Positions 18,689-29,241 of a stretch of DNA of 64,000 nt are shown here, in pieces. Every line of letters begins with the position of its first letter. The first letter of the stretch is position 1. The position numbers were made by a program, and so were the translations under genes. The notes beneath the pieces are model-generated. The model saw only the letters and a list, made by a program, of their open reading frames with translations, was not told the DNA's origin and did not search any database. This stretch comes from Bartonella alsatica (GTDB lineage: Bacteria > Pseudomonadota > Alphaproteobacteria > Rhizobiales > Rhizobiaceae): NCBI RefSeq assembly GCF_013388295.1, contig NZ_CP058235.1:1280001-1344000 (forward strand), given 5' to 3'.

Positions 18689-19757
18689 ATTACCTTGGGT
18701 ACGTAATTTTATCAAGAGTGGATTATGGACTTTGCTGGCACCGACGCAGCAGAGAAAGCTACTTATAGCACACTCACTGCTCTTATGTATCGAGCCTGTG
18801 AACCGATTGATGATGACACTTCTGTATTAGCGCGCGTCGTTGGTTGTTCAGTGCGAACTTTTAAAAAGTCATTAGAACAACTCATCCGAAAAAAATTAAT
18901 TCTTCAATTAGAAAATGGAAATTTATGGAGTGTACAAATCGAAGAAGAATTAAAAAATTGCAATGAGAATTTAAATAGGCTTTCAGAAAGAGCTATAAAA
19001 GCTGCAAATACCAAGAGAAATAAGCAGAAAGATAACTCATCAAGAGAACATGATGAAGTCATGACGACATCATCACGAGGTCATGATAACATCATGATGA
19101 GTTCATCACGACAACACATTAACAATAACATATATAATAAAAAACTAAAACTATCATTTTAGCAAAAAAAGAAATGGTTCTGAAAGTTTAGAAACAACTA
19201 ATTTGGTTCAAGAGCCAACTGAGGTTGCTGCTGTTGAAACCACATCAGAGCAAATCGAAACCTCACTAGACAACCAACCTCCCATTCACGAGCAAGAGAA
19301 CGTTCCAGAAAAAGCAAAACGAGTGAAAGCTAATCGCGGTTGTCGATTGCCTGCGAATTTTGAACCCGATTCCGCTTTTGCCATTGCAGAGGGTTTGCCT
19401 CCGGAGCGCCTGAAAGTCGAGATTGCAAAATTCCGAGATTATTGGAAAGCCAATGCAGGAAAGAATGCTATCAAACGTGATTGGCAAGCGGCATGGCGAT
19501 ATTGGATAATAAGTTCAAAGGATTACCAACGAGGAAAAAACTATGGAAATCACTCTCAAAGGCAAAAAAGCGTTGGTGAACGCATCTCAGACAGCATCCT
19601 TGATATCGGAAATCGAGGGAGATCTTCTGGTTTGAGAATGAAAATCAAACGCGTCCAGCGTGATGAGAAACAAATTGAACAGATCAATAAAGCCGTTGAA
19701 ACCTTCTTAGCGGAAATAGAGCAAGACATGAAGCAAATCTTGACAAAAGCCGCTTAA
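18679..19757 (+). pseudogene. Second DUF1376-type phage replication protein, frameshifted
   Basis: Three frames assemble into one protein of about 355 residues: MSSKLPWVRNFIKSG (18679), FAGTDAAEKATYSTLTALMYRACEPIDDDTSVLARVVGCSVRTFKKSLEQLIRKKLI (18725-19162), and a C-terminal part from about 19149 ending 19757. That last part contains LPANFEPDSAFAIAEGLPPERLKVEIAKFRDYWKANAGKNAIKRDWQAAWRYWI, the standard C-terminal motif of these phage proteins. Frameshifts lie near 18718 and near 19146-19165, the latter close to A-rich runs. It is possible that the last part is still made from an internal start (GTG/TTG near 19203). Confidence 0.65.
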
Positions 19758-19829
19758 CACTATGGGGGTGCTTCCTCCTCCCAACACCCCCGCCCATTTA
19801 ATTAACATAAAAAAGAGAAAGGTAATGAG

Positions 19830-20033
19830 ATGATATTTGATGATGGAGATAGATATGTAACGACACGTGAGTGTGCACAGCTTTTTAGTGTATCGACAAC
19901 AACGATTCGCAATTGGGTGCTTCAGGGGTTGTTTCCGGAGCCATATAAGCTAGGAAGAGCAGTGAGGTGGAGAAAGAAAGAGATCTTAGCATTCACTCCA
20001 AAGAAAAATAAGGAGCAAATAAGAACAAATTAG
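19830..20033 (+). CDS. AlpA-type phage regulator/excisionase-like protein
   Basis: A 67-residue protein, ATG 19830 after AGAGAAAGG. VTTRECAQLFSVSTTTIRNWVLQGLFPEPYKLGRAVRWRKKEILAF is the AlpA/MerR-like winged helix: the 'kiG.raRRw...ei..w' wing is clear. Such proteins activate integrase genes or act as excisionases. No integrase gene lies between it and the tRNA-Phe at 20133; downstream there is only a duplicated AGGTGGTCT (20056 and 20070 region). This is the right border of the accessory island. Confidence 0.75.
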   Translation: MIFDDGDRYVTTRECAQLFSVSTTTIRNWVLQGLFPEPYKLGRAVRWRKKEILAFTPKKNKEQIRTN

Positions 20034-20132
20034 GTAAAATTATATAAACTGTAGAAGGTGGTCTAAAAGGTGGTCTGAAAATGGCTATTTAAAGAAAAAA
20101 TCTATATATTTCAATATGTTGAAGATATAAAA

Positions 20133-20208
<76 letters not shown>

Positions 20209-20605
20209 ACGTTTTACACAACACGTGAAACGTGTGCGGTTATAGCATTAAAATTTTCTCTGTCCAGCCATCAAAAGAAAAATAATTAATTTTTTATAAG
20301 TTTATCTCCGTATTATAGGCAACTATAATGAATCTTTCTTAAAACAAACTTGATAGGTGTATTATGATACGTTACTGTATCATTATTAATGATGCTGTCT
20401 TATCATGGTGATGATGCGAGGAAATTTTTTTAAGAATCAATACTAGAAACGTGATTAAAAGTGGTTTTTTTACAAGGTTTCTCGGTATTTTAAGCTTATA
20501 AAATAATATAGAAAATTGTCTAAGGGGAACTATAGGCTTTAGCATTTGTATAACTCGTTTTTCTTTAAAGAAATACAAGCCATCTAAAAGGGGAGAAATA
20601 ATGAT
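20209..20605. promoter_or_regulatory. serC upstream region with inverted repeats
   Basis: No gene is seen. Close to serC is a perfect 14-base palindrome TTTCTTTAAAGAAA (20560-20573), bracketed by TTGTAT (20546-20551) and ATACAA (20573-20578), so an RNA leader could fold. A serC-associated leader RNA motif has been described in alphaproteobacteria; whether this is an example I cannot tell by eye. The binding site AAAAGGGGAG precedes the start. Confidence 0.35.
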
Positions 20606-21763
20606 ATGTTAAAAAAACCAAGTTGTCGTCCAAATGACCCTAATTTTTCTTCAGGACCTTGTAGAAAACGACCTGGCTGGACTCCTGAAGTCCTTAAGAA
20701 TGCATTAGTTGGGCGTTCGCATCGATCTAGAGCAGCAGAATCACGCCTCGCTGAAGTTGTTAATTTAACTCGCGAGATTCTTGAAGTACCTTCTAATTAT
20801 CGTATAGGAATTGTTCCTGCCTCAGATACCGGTGCTGTTGAAATGTCTCTATGGTCTTTATTAGGTGAACGTGGCGTTGATATGGCAGCGTGGGAAAGTT
20901 TTGGATCAGGGTGGATTGGAGATGTTGTTGAGCAGTTAAAGCTTTCTGATGTGCGTCGTTTTGAAGCTCCTTATGGAGAGTTGCCTGATTTAACACAAAT
21001 TGATTTTGATCGTGATGTTGTTTTTACATGGAATGGTACAACTTCTGGTGTACGGATTCCTAATGCAGATTTCATTCCGGAAAGGCGAGCAGGGTTAACA
21101 ATTTGTGATGCAACATCAGCAGCTTTTGCACAAAATTTGGATTTTTCAAAATTAGATGTCGTTACTTTTTCATGGCAAAAGGTTTTAGGAGGAGAGGCAG
21201 CACATGGTATGTTGATTTTAAGTCCTCGTGCTGTTGATCGGTTGGAGAGTTATGAACCGATTTGGCCTATACCGCAAATTTTTTGTATGACAAAAGATAG
21301 AAAATTAAACGAAAATATTTTTAAAGGGGTGACTATCAATACACCTTCTTTGCTGTGTGTTGAGGATTTTCTTGATGCATTAAAATGGGCAAAGGCGCAG
21401 GGAGGTTTGCGGGCATTAATGGCACGAGTTGAGAAAAATTTTGCTGTACTTGATGCTTTTGTTCGCAAAACACCGTGGTTAGAATATTTGGCAAAAGACC
21501 CTCAAACACGTTCTAACACATCTGTTTGTTTAAATATTGTTGATCCAGTGATTACTACTTTGGATACTGAAAAGCGAGCGTCTTTTATAAAGGCGATAGT
21601 GAATCGTCTTGATGAAGAAGGTGCTGCTTATGATATTGGTTCGTATAGAGATGCACCTCCAGGGCTTCGAATTTGGACAGGTATAACCACTGAAGCTTCT
21701 GATCTTGAAATTTTAATACAATGGCTTGAGTGGGCATTTCAGGTTGAAAAAGCTCGTCTTTAA
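20606..21763 (+). CDS. serC: Phosphoserine aminotransferase
   Basis: A 385-residue class V PLP enzyme of the alphaproteobacterial SerC type. It converts 3-phosphohydroxypyruvate and glutamate to phosphoserine, and can also serve pyridoxal phosphate synthesis. Marks: NFSSGPCRKRPGW at the start, PASDTGAVEMSLWSLLG (cofactor phosphate contacts), VFTWNGTTSGVRIP, and the Schiff-base lysine K192 in TFSWQKVLGGE. GLRIWTGITTE near the end binds substrate. Full length. In many Rhizobiales serA follows immediately; here the next gene is purA after a 400-base gap, so serA is absent from this locus. A strong terminator hairpin follows at 21803-21839. Confidence 0.93.
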   Translation: MLKKPSCRPNDPNFSSGPCRKRPGWTPEVLKNALVGRSHRSRAAESRLAEVVNLTREILEVPSNYRIGIVPASDTGAVEMSLWSLLGERGVDMAAWESFGSGWIGDVVEQLKLSDVRRFEAPYGELPDLTQIDFDRDVVFTWNGTTSGVRIPNADFIPERRAGLTICDATSAAFAQNLDFSKLDVVTFSWQKVLGGEAAHGMLILSPRAVDRLESYEPIWPIPQIFCMTKDRKLNENIFKGVTINTPSLLCVEDFLDALKWAKAQGGLRALMARVEKNFAVLDAFVRKTPWLEYLAKDPQTRSNTSVCLNIVDPVITTLDTEKRASFIKAIVNRLDEEGAAYDIGSYRDAPPGLRIWTGITTEASDLEILIQWLEWAFQVEKARL

Positions 21764-21802
21764 GTAATTATGAGCGATTTTTAAATGCATTTTTCCAGAA
21801 AA

Positions 21803-21839
21803 AAGAATACGAGAGATTGTGACAATCTTTCGTATTCTT
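21803..21839 (+). terminator. Strong hairpin after serC
   Basis: AAGAATACGA pairs with TCGTATTCTT and the inner GAGATTGT with ACAATCTT (one G-T pair), giving about an 18-bp stem around a tiny loop, 40 bases after the serC stop. The flanking run is A-rich upstream and 'atatc' downstream rather than a clean T-run, so termination is likely but not textbook. Confidence 0.65.
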
Positions 21840-23452
<1,613 letters not shown>

Positions 23453-23474
23453 TTGTTATTGGGAGATTTCCTTA

Positions 23475-23538
23475 TAAACCTTTCGTTTTTCTCACATGTT
23501 TCTCCACGAAGAGAAGGTTTAAGAGCAAGTGAGAGAAA
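23475..23538 (+). repeat. Interleaved inverted repeats after purA
   Basis: Stem 1 pairs 23475-23482 (TAAACCTT) with 23514-23521 (AAGGTTTA). Stem 2 pairs 23486-23495 (TTTTTCTCAC) with 23529-23538 (GTGAGAGAAA, one G-T pair). The arms alternate 1-2-1-2, so both can form only as a pseudoknot; otherwise they are alternatives. Confidence 0.45.
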
Positions 23539-23695
23539 GGTGCAAAATAGCATTGTTTATTTTTCATATTCATTCTAAACTATTACAATAGTTATATCAA
23601 TATAAATGACAATCAATTTAGAAAGTTAAAGTACAGGCGTTTTTAGCTTTACGGCTGGGGTTACTTTTCTCAGTTTGGGAAAGATTATAGAGGAT

Positions 23696-25123
23696 ATGGT
23701 AGATTTCGTTGGAATCTTAAAAAAGGCAATCAATGCACAAAATAATATTACACCACAAGTGCGTAAGCGGATTTATAAACGAGCTATCGAAACACTAGAA
23801 CATCAGTTTGTAGCAGCAACAGTACCACAAACAATGGCAGATGAGCAAAGAAAGGTTTTGCAAAATGCTATTGCAACTGTTGAAGAAGAATATTTAGCAG
23901 TTGAAAAGGAGCTACTTTCTTCAGTTATTGGATGGAATCCTACAGGTGTAGCTGGAGATAATAAGTACATACAAAATTCTATATTGCCACAAGATAATGT
24001 GTTTTCAGGGATAGAAACAAAAGAAAGACAGGGATTTATTATAGATTCAAAGGACTCTAAGGTGTTTAATGAGCCTTGTGTATCAGAGGTACCAAATGCC
24101 GAGCCTGTTAATATGGAAACTTATTTGATTTCTCAGCATGTTGATGAGAGTATCTTAAAAAATTCTTCTTTAACTGCTTCTTTGCAAGGAGATGATCCGC
24201 ACATTGTTTCGCATATTTTTTCTCAAGCCGAACGTCGTGCTAATCGGTCATTGGTGCAAAGGCGTATTGTGATAAGTGTTGCTGGTATCACTAGTTTTTT
24301 CGTTTTAACTGTTGGTTTTTGTTTCGTTGGTGGACGTGTGTTTGTATCAAATGATCATCAATTGTTGGAGGGAAATCTTCAAATTTCTCACGCATTACCA
24401 AAAACACTTCCGGTCAAGAGAAAGTTGACTAAACGCTTATTAGAGGATGGAAGTGAAATTGATGTCGGTTTAGATCAAGCGGTGGATGCTTCAAATAAAG
24501 AAGGAACCTTAAGAGTTGTTACTAGCAATTTACAGTCAATTGACCAATTGGGTGAAGCTATTTTTTACCAAGCGCGTACAAATTATGATGCAGAAAAAGT
24601 GGCAACAGGGAGTGCTCGTTGGACACTTATAAAAGAGTCTCGTGTGAAGGATGCTCCCGAAGAATTGGCTATACAAGGTGATATAACAATTCCAGATGAA
24701 GGGTTTTCATTACGATTAATTTTACGTCGTAATACCGATGTATCTTTTCCTGCTGCGTATGTTATGGATCTTGTTTTTATTCTTTCTGATAAATTTTCCG
24801 GACAGGCTATAAGCAATGTACAAACATTAACTTTTAAAGCAAGTGAACACTCTATTGGACAGGCTTTAGCAAAAACTGTTTCAGCAAAGATTGGTGATAA
24901 TTTTTTTCTTGTTGCATTGAGTGCCAGTCATCCATTTCTTGATCGGAATTTACAATTGATTCGGGAACTGGATTGGGTGCGTTTGGTCTTAACGGATAAA
25001 AATGGACGTATAAATGAATTAACTTTTGCAAAAGGGCCAACAGGTGAGTCTATTTTTAATGAAGTTATTGGACAATGGCTTGCAAAATCAGACAATCTAA
25101 CAGTTCTTGGTAAAAAAAGATAA
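23696..25123 (+). CDS. Conserved unknown, one central transmembrane helix
   Basis: A 475-residue protein if started at ATG 23696, preceded by AGAGGA; a TTG seven codons upstream is less likely. The N-terminal 60 residues (FVGILKKAINAQNNITPQVRKRIYKRAIETLEHQF) are helical and charged, resembling the N-terminus of rhizobial membrane proteins of unknown function. About residues 190-215 form the only transmembrane helix. The C-terminal 260 residues are predicted periplasmic and contain SARWTLIKESRVKDAPEELAIQGDITIPDEGFSLRLILRRNTD, a beta-rich region. Orientation: N-terminus inside. It ends convergent with rpoH. No enzymatic motif is seen. Confidence 0.7.
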   Translation: MVDFVGILKKAINAQNNITPQVRKRIYKRAIETLEHQFVAATVPQTMADEQRKVLQNAIATVEEEYLAVEKELLSSVIGWNPTGVAGDNKYIQNSILPQDNVFSGIETKERQGFIIDSKDSKVFNEPCVSEVPNAEPVNMETYLISQHVDESILKNSSLTASLQGDDPHIVSHIFSQAERRANRSLVQRRIVISVAGITSFFVLTVGFCFVGGRVFVSNDHQLLEGNLQISHALPKTLPVKRKLTKRLLEDGSEIDVGLDQAVDASNKEGTLRVVTSNLQSIDQLGEAIFYQARTNYDAEKVATGSARWTLIKESRVKDAPEELAIQGDITIPDEGFSLRLILRRNTDVSFPAAYVMDLVFILSDKFSGQAISNVQTLTFKASEHSIGQALAKTVSAKIGDNFFLVALSASHPFLDRNLQLIRELDWVRLVLTDKNGRINELTFAKGPTGESIFNEVIGQWLAKSDNLTVLGKKR

Positions 25124-25170
25124 AATACCGATGCAGGTAGGTACTATAAAAAGAACGTTCATCATCAAAA

Positions 25171-25254
25171 AGTGTAGATCGATTCAAAAGTATAAAGCTA
25201 AAGCACACTTGCTTTTGCTCTACACTAAGAATGTGCAAAATTAGCTTTATACTT
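25171..25254. terminator. Interleaved inverted repeats between convergent genes
   Basis: A 14-bp perfect inverted repeat, 25188-25201 against 25241-25254 (AAGTATAAAGCTAA), encloses a 39-base loop. An 8-bp pair, 25171-25178 (AGTGTAGA) against 25219-25226, crosses it. It lies between the convergent ends of the membrane protein and rpoH, so a bidirectional terminator is the simplest role. Confidence 0.5.
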
Positions 25255-25274
25255 ACTTTCGAAGTCCTCTATAC

Positions 25275-26153
25275 TTAACTCTGAGATAAAGCAGATGCTT
25301 TAATAAAATTTTGTACTTTCTCAAATGCACGCATTTCAATTTGTCTTATACGTTCCCGGCTGATATTAAATTCGCTTGAGAGTTCTTCTAGTGTTAGTGG
25401 TTTATCGCTTAATCGGCGTGCTTTGAATATACGCTTTTCACGTTCACTCAAGTTATCCATGGCATTTATGAGCATGGAACGACGATTTTCCAATTCACTT
25501 TGTTCAATCAAGGTTTGTTCTTGATTACTAGAGTCATCCACTAACCAATCTTGCCATTCACCATTTTCACCCGCTTTTGTACGAAGAGGTGTATTGAGTG
25601 AAGTATCACCCCCAAGTCGACGGTTCATTGAGATGACTTCATCTTCTGTGACATTTAATTTTGTTGCAATTTCTTTTACTTGTTCTGCGTTAAGATCACC
25701 ACTGTCAAGCGCCTGAAGTCTACTTTTTAACTTACGAAGGTTAAAAAATAAGCGTTTTTGATTCGCAGTTGTTCCTATTTTTACCAAACTCCAGGATCGC
25801 AATACATATTCTTGGATCGATGCTTTAATCCACCATATAGCATAGGTTGCAAGCCGAAACCCCCGTTCTGGTTCGAAACGCTTAACAGCTTGCATAAGCC
25901 CGACATTGCCCTCTGAAATGACCTCTCCAATAGGCAACCCATAACCTCGGTACCCCATTGCGATTTTGGCTACAAGACGCAAATGACTTGTCACCAACCT
26001 ATGCGCAGCTTTTAAGTCATTATGTTTACGATAACGCTGAGCCAACATGTATTCTTCTTTTGGTTCCAGCATTGGAAAACGACGTATTTCCTCTAAGTAA
26101 CGATTCAACCCCCCGTCACCTATCGTCACTGATAGCAGATTCATATGGGCCAT
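25275..26153 (-). CDS. rpoH: Heat-shock sigma factor RpoH
   Basis: A 292-residue sigma-70-family protein. Region 2 carries EGNVGLMQAVKRFEPERGFRLATYAIWWIKASIQEYVLRSW (core and -10 recognition). The RpoH box, NQKRLFFNLRKLK at 131-143, is specific to sigma-32 proteins and is the region used for chaperone or FtsH control. Region 4 ends with LTLEELSSEFNISRERIRQIEMRAFEKV, the helix-turn-helix for the -35 element. The start is at 26153 with AGGAGG upstream. It stands alone between convergent and same-strand neighbours. Alphaproteobacteria often have two RpoH paralogues; which one this is cannot be told. Confidence 0.94.
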   Translation of the reverse strand: MAHMNLLSVTIGDGGLNRYLEEIRRFPMLEPKEEYMLAQRYRKHNDLKAAHRLVTSHLRLVAKIAMGYRGYGLPIGEVISEGNVGLMQAVKRFEPERGFRLATYAIWWIKASIQEYVLRSWSLVKIGTTANQKRLFFNLRKLKSRLQALDSGDLNAEQVKEIATKLNVTEDEVISMNRRLGGDTSLNTPLRTKAGENGEWQDWLVDDSSNQEQTLIEQSELENRRSMLINAMDNLSEREKRIFKARRLSDKPLTLEELSSEFNISRERIRQIEMRAFEKVQNFIKASALSQS

Positions 26154-26314
26154 ATAGCACCCTCCTTGTTACATGAATTCCCTGATAAGGCAAATTCTAT
26201 TCCTAGATGTTATCTCTCTTTAACCTTACCCTAGCATAATTTTCAATTTTGTTCAAAAAGAGATATTTTCAAAAAGAGATATTTTATTGTGAAATCCTGA
26301 AAAGACTAAAAGTT

Positions 26315-27319
26315 TCAATTTATTTTTTTTAAATGCTCGATAAGTTCAGCCATGTCTTGGGGAAGCGGTGAAGAAAAAGTCATAATTTTATCTGTAGCTG
26401 GATGTTCAAAAGTCAGACTGGCTGCATGGAGTGCTTGCCGATTAAATTGATTGATTGCATTTTTGATGATAGGATTAAGCATATTTGATTTTGTTTTAAA
26501 AGCGTTGCCATAAACAGTATCACCTATGAGCGGATGTCCCATATGCGCCATATGAACACGGATTTGGTGAGTACGTCCAGTTTCCAGACGACATTCTAGA
26601 AGGCTAGCAACAGATGTTGTGTCTGCGTAAATTCCATATTTTTCTAGAAGAGAAAAATGTGTAACAGCATGGCGGGCATGAGGATGTTGGTTATGGACAA
26701 CAGCCTGCTTTATTCGATTATGGGGAGAACGGCCAAGAGATGCGTTAATTGTCCAAACATTATGGCTAGGCGATCCCCAAATCAAGGCATGATAACGTCG
26801 ATCTAATGCGCTGGTACGCCCATGGTCAGAAAATTGGGCACTGAGGCTTTTATGAGCAAAGTCATTTTTAGCAACTATCATGACTCCACTTGTATTTTTA
26901 TCGAGACGATGGACAATGCCGGGGCGCCTAACACCACCAATACCAGATAGACTTTTACCACAGTGATAGATAAGGGCGTTAACTAATGTTCCAGTCCAAT
27001 TGCCATTGCCCGGATGAACCACGAGACCAGCTGGTTTATTGATAACAATGACATGATCATCTTCAAAGAGAATATCCAATACAATGGCTTCACCGCTAGG
27101 TGCTAGGTCACGGAGAACAGGCATTGTCAATTCGATAATTTGGTTAGGTTTTAATTTTGTTTTCGGCTCCTTTATGAGTTGGCCATCAACTTTAAGATAA
27201 CCTTCACGGATAAGGGTTTGCAGACGTGAACGCGACAGCACATTGTGATATTGTTTAGCAAGCCACTGATCGAGTCTTTGCCCAAGAGCTCCTTCATCTG
27301 TTATTTGCTGTGTTACCAT
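26315..27319 (-). CDS. rluD: 23S rRNA pseudouridine synthase RluD
   Basis: A 334-residue protein with an N-terminal S4 RNA-binding domain (residues about 14-70, RSRLQTLIREGYLKVDGQ) and a RluA-type catalytic domain. RRPGIVHRLDKNTSGVMIVAKN places the catalytic aspartate at 140. ECRLETGRTHQIRVHMAHMGHPLIGD is the second family motif. RluD modifies U1911, U1915 and U1917 (E. coli numbering) in 23S rRNA. An unrelated neighbour (aldehyde dehydrogenase) lies upstream on the same strand, 32 bases away. In Rhizobiales rluD is often next to rpoH, as here. Confidence 0.9.
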   Translation of the reverse strand: MVTQQITDEGALGQRLDQWLAKQYHNVLSRSRLQTLIREGYLKVDGQLIKEPKTKLKPNQIIELTMPVLRDLAPSGEAIVLDILFEDDHVIVINKPAGLVVHPGNGNWTGTLVNALIYHCGKSLSGIGGVRRPGIVHRLDKNTSGVMIVAKNDFAHKSLSAQFSDHGRTSALDRRYHALIWGSPSHNVWTINASLGRSPHNRIKQAVVHNQHPHARHAVTHFSLLEKYGIYADTTSVASLLECRLETGRTHQIRVHMAHMGHPLIGDTVYGNAFKTKSNMLNPIIKNAINQFNRQALHAASLTFEHPATDKIMTFSSPLPQDMAELIEHLKKIN

Positions 27320-27351
27320 ATGATTTCTATTAAGCTTTTATTGAGAATCTT

Positions 27352-28782
27352 TTACCAGTATGAAATTGCTTTGGTATCAAGAAATTCTTTGATTCCCCAG
27401 TGGCTGCCTTCACGGGCGCGTCCAGAAAATTTTACGCCTCCAAAGTAACTCCCACCGGGTAATCCATGTCCGTTGACTTCTACCATACCAGATCGTACTT
27501 GCGCAGCGATACGACGACATTTGTTACGATCTTGCGATTGTATATAATTTGTAAGACCGTATTCGGTGTCATTAGCTAAGGCTATGGCTTCGTCTTCTGT
27601 GTTAAAGGAAAGAATTGATAGGACTGGACCAAAGATTTCTTCTCGAAAAATACGCATACTAGGTTTCACATCGGCAAAGACTGTTGGGCGAACATAGTAA
27701 CCGCACTCCATCCCTATTGGTAAACCAGTTCCACCTGCAACAAGAGTTGCACCTTCATCAATTCCAGATTGGATGAGATTCTGAATTTTGTTGTATTGTT
27801 GTTTTGAAACTACCGGACCAATATGATTTCCTGCTTGGTGGCTTGGCCCCACTTTTGTTTTTTCAGCAATATCTTTGGCTGTTTTAATAGCTTCGTTATA
27901 GATGTTTTGTTCCACAATCATACGTGTTGGTGCATTACAGCTTTGTCCACTATTATAAAAGCAGTGTCGTACACCACGTTGAATAGCACCCGTATCGGCA
28001 TCAGCAAAGATGATGTTAGCTCCTTTGCCTCCAAGTTCTAGACTAACTCGTTTTAAAGTGTTGCTTGCATTTTTGGAAATATCTTTTCCTGCTTTAGTTG
28101 ATCCGGTAAAACTGATCATTTCCAGATCTGGATGTGCTGAAAGGTAAGAACCAATGTTAGCACCATCACCATTGATTAAATTAAAAACGCCGGCAGGTAA
28201 AGCGGCTTCATCTAAAATTTCAGCAAAGAGCATAGCAGAAAGAGGAGCAATTTCAGAGGGTTTTAATACCATAGTACAGCCCGCCAAGAGAGCAGGAATA
28301 ACTTTAAGAGTCACTTGGTTCATGGGCCAATTCCATGGAGTAATCAATCCTACGACGCCGATAGGGTCATATTGAAGAATCGCTTGCTCATTTCCTTCTA
28401 TTAAAACATCTTGGAATGAAAATTCTTTATAAGCTTTGATAAAGTTGCGAATATGAAAACTGCCGGTTGCGGTTTGCGCATTGAGTGCCATATCAATGGG
28501 TGCTCCCATTTCCATTGAAATGGTTTTTGCCATCTCTTCTGAACGTTTTTCATAGATTTCTAAAATTTTTTCAACGAATCCAAGACGTTTATTAGGCTGA
28601 GTTGTTTTCCAATTTTGAAAAGCTATTTTAGCTGCGTCAATTGCTTTATCTGCGTCTTTTTTGCTGCCAAGGCTAATGACGGCACAAGCTTCTTCTGTTG
28701 ATGGATCAATGACATGTAGATCGTGAGGAGTACTTGGATCGTCCCATAGACCATTGATATAAAATTTCCGCTTATTAAACAT
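27352..28782 (-). CDS. NAD(P)-dependent aldehyde dehydrogenase
   Basis: A 476-residue ALDH. TPWNWP contains the catalytic asparagine (151). MISFTGSTKAGKDI is the nucleotide-binding turn. RVSLELGGKGANII has the general-base glutamate (249), and GQSCNAPTRM the nucleophilic cysteine (282). The start at 28782 follows GGGAGTG. Substrate cannot be assigned by sequence; because a gamma-glutamylputrescine synthetase/oxidase-like pair lies 8 kb away, the aldehyde from putrescine breakdown is one possibility, but general aldehyde detoxification is as likely. All active-site residues are present. Confidence 0.88.
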   Translation of the reverse strand: MFNKRKFYINGLWDDPSTPHDLHVIDPSTEEACAVISLGSKKDADKAIDAAKIAFQNWKTTQPNKRLGFVEKILEIYEKRSEEMAKTISMEMGAPIDMALNAQTATGSFHIRNFIKAYKEFSFQDVLIEGNEQAILQYDPIGVVGLITPWNWPMNQVTLKVIPALLAGCTMVLKPSEIAPLSAMLFAEILDEAALPAGVFNLINGDGANIGSYLSAHPDLEMISFTGSTKAGKDISKNASNTLKRVSLELGGKGANIIFADADTGAIQRGVRHCFYNSGQSCNAPTRMIVEQNIYNEAIKTAKDIAEKTKVGPSHQAGNHIGPVVSKQQYNKIQNLIQSGIDEGATLVAGGTGLPIGMECGYYVRPTVFADVKPSMRIFREEIFGPVLSILSFNTEDEAIALANDTEYGLTNYIQSQDRNKCRRIAAQVRSGMVEVNGHGLPGGSYFGGVKFSGRAREGSHWGIKEFLDTKAISYW

Positions 28783-29241
28783 GCTTCACTCCCTATTTTT
28801 CTTTTTTCGTATTCTAAAATTCATCCTATTTGAGCCTTTTTGAACAAGAATAACAAGGGTAATCTTATCACAGGTAAAGAAACTAGTTGTTTTATAAGAC
28901 AAAGTTGGAGAATTAAGAGAGCACTTCTTATTATACTAATTGCTTGTATTATATATACTAATCATTTTTATGAAATGGAAAAGAAAGATGGAATACAGGC
29001 AGTTTTTCTATAATTTTTTTTATCATAGAATTTTCTTCACAAAAATTGAGTACAACTATATGAGATCATAAATTTTGCAATTTATTCAATTTATAGAGAA
29101 AATCTCATTGAGAAGAATTAAGGTATTATTTTTTGTTAAAAAGTGTCAGTCAGCAAAAGGTTATTAACCTTCATACTATAGTTTCTATACATTCTTTTTG
29201 AAGAAGCAATTATTCTCATTGCTATAAGTTTGTTGGATACC
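28783..29241. promoter_or_regulatory. Divergent promoter region between aldehyde dehydrogenase and ftsK
   Basis: A 459-base AT-rich gap separating two divergently transcribed genes. No ORF, tRNA or clear dyad was found; promoters for both genes are expected here. Confidence 0.4.
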
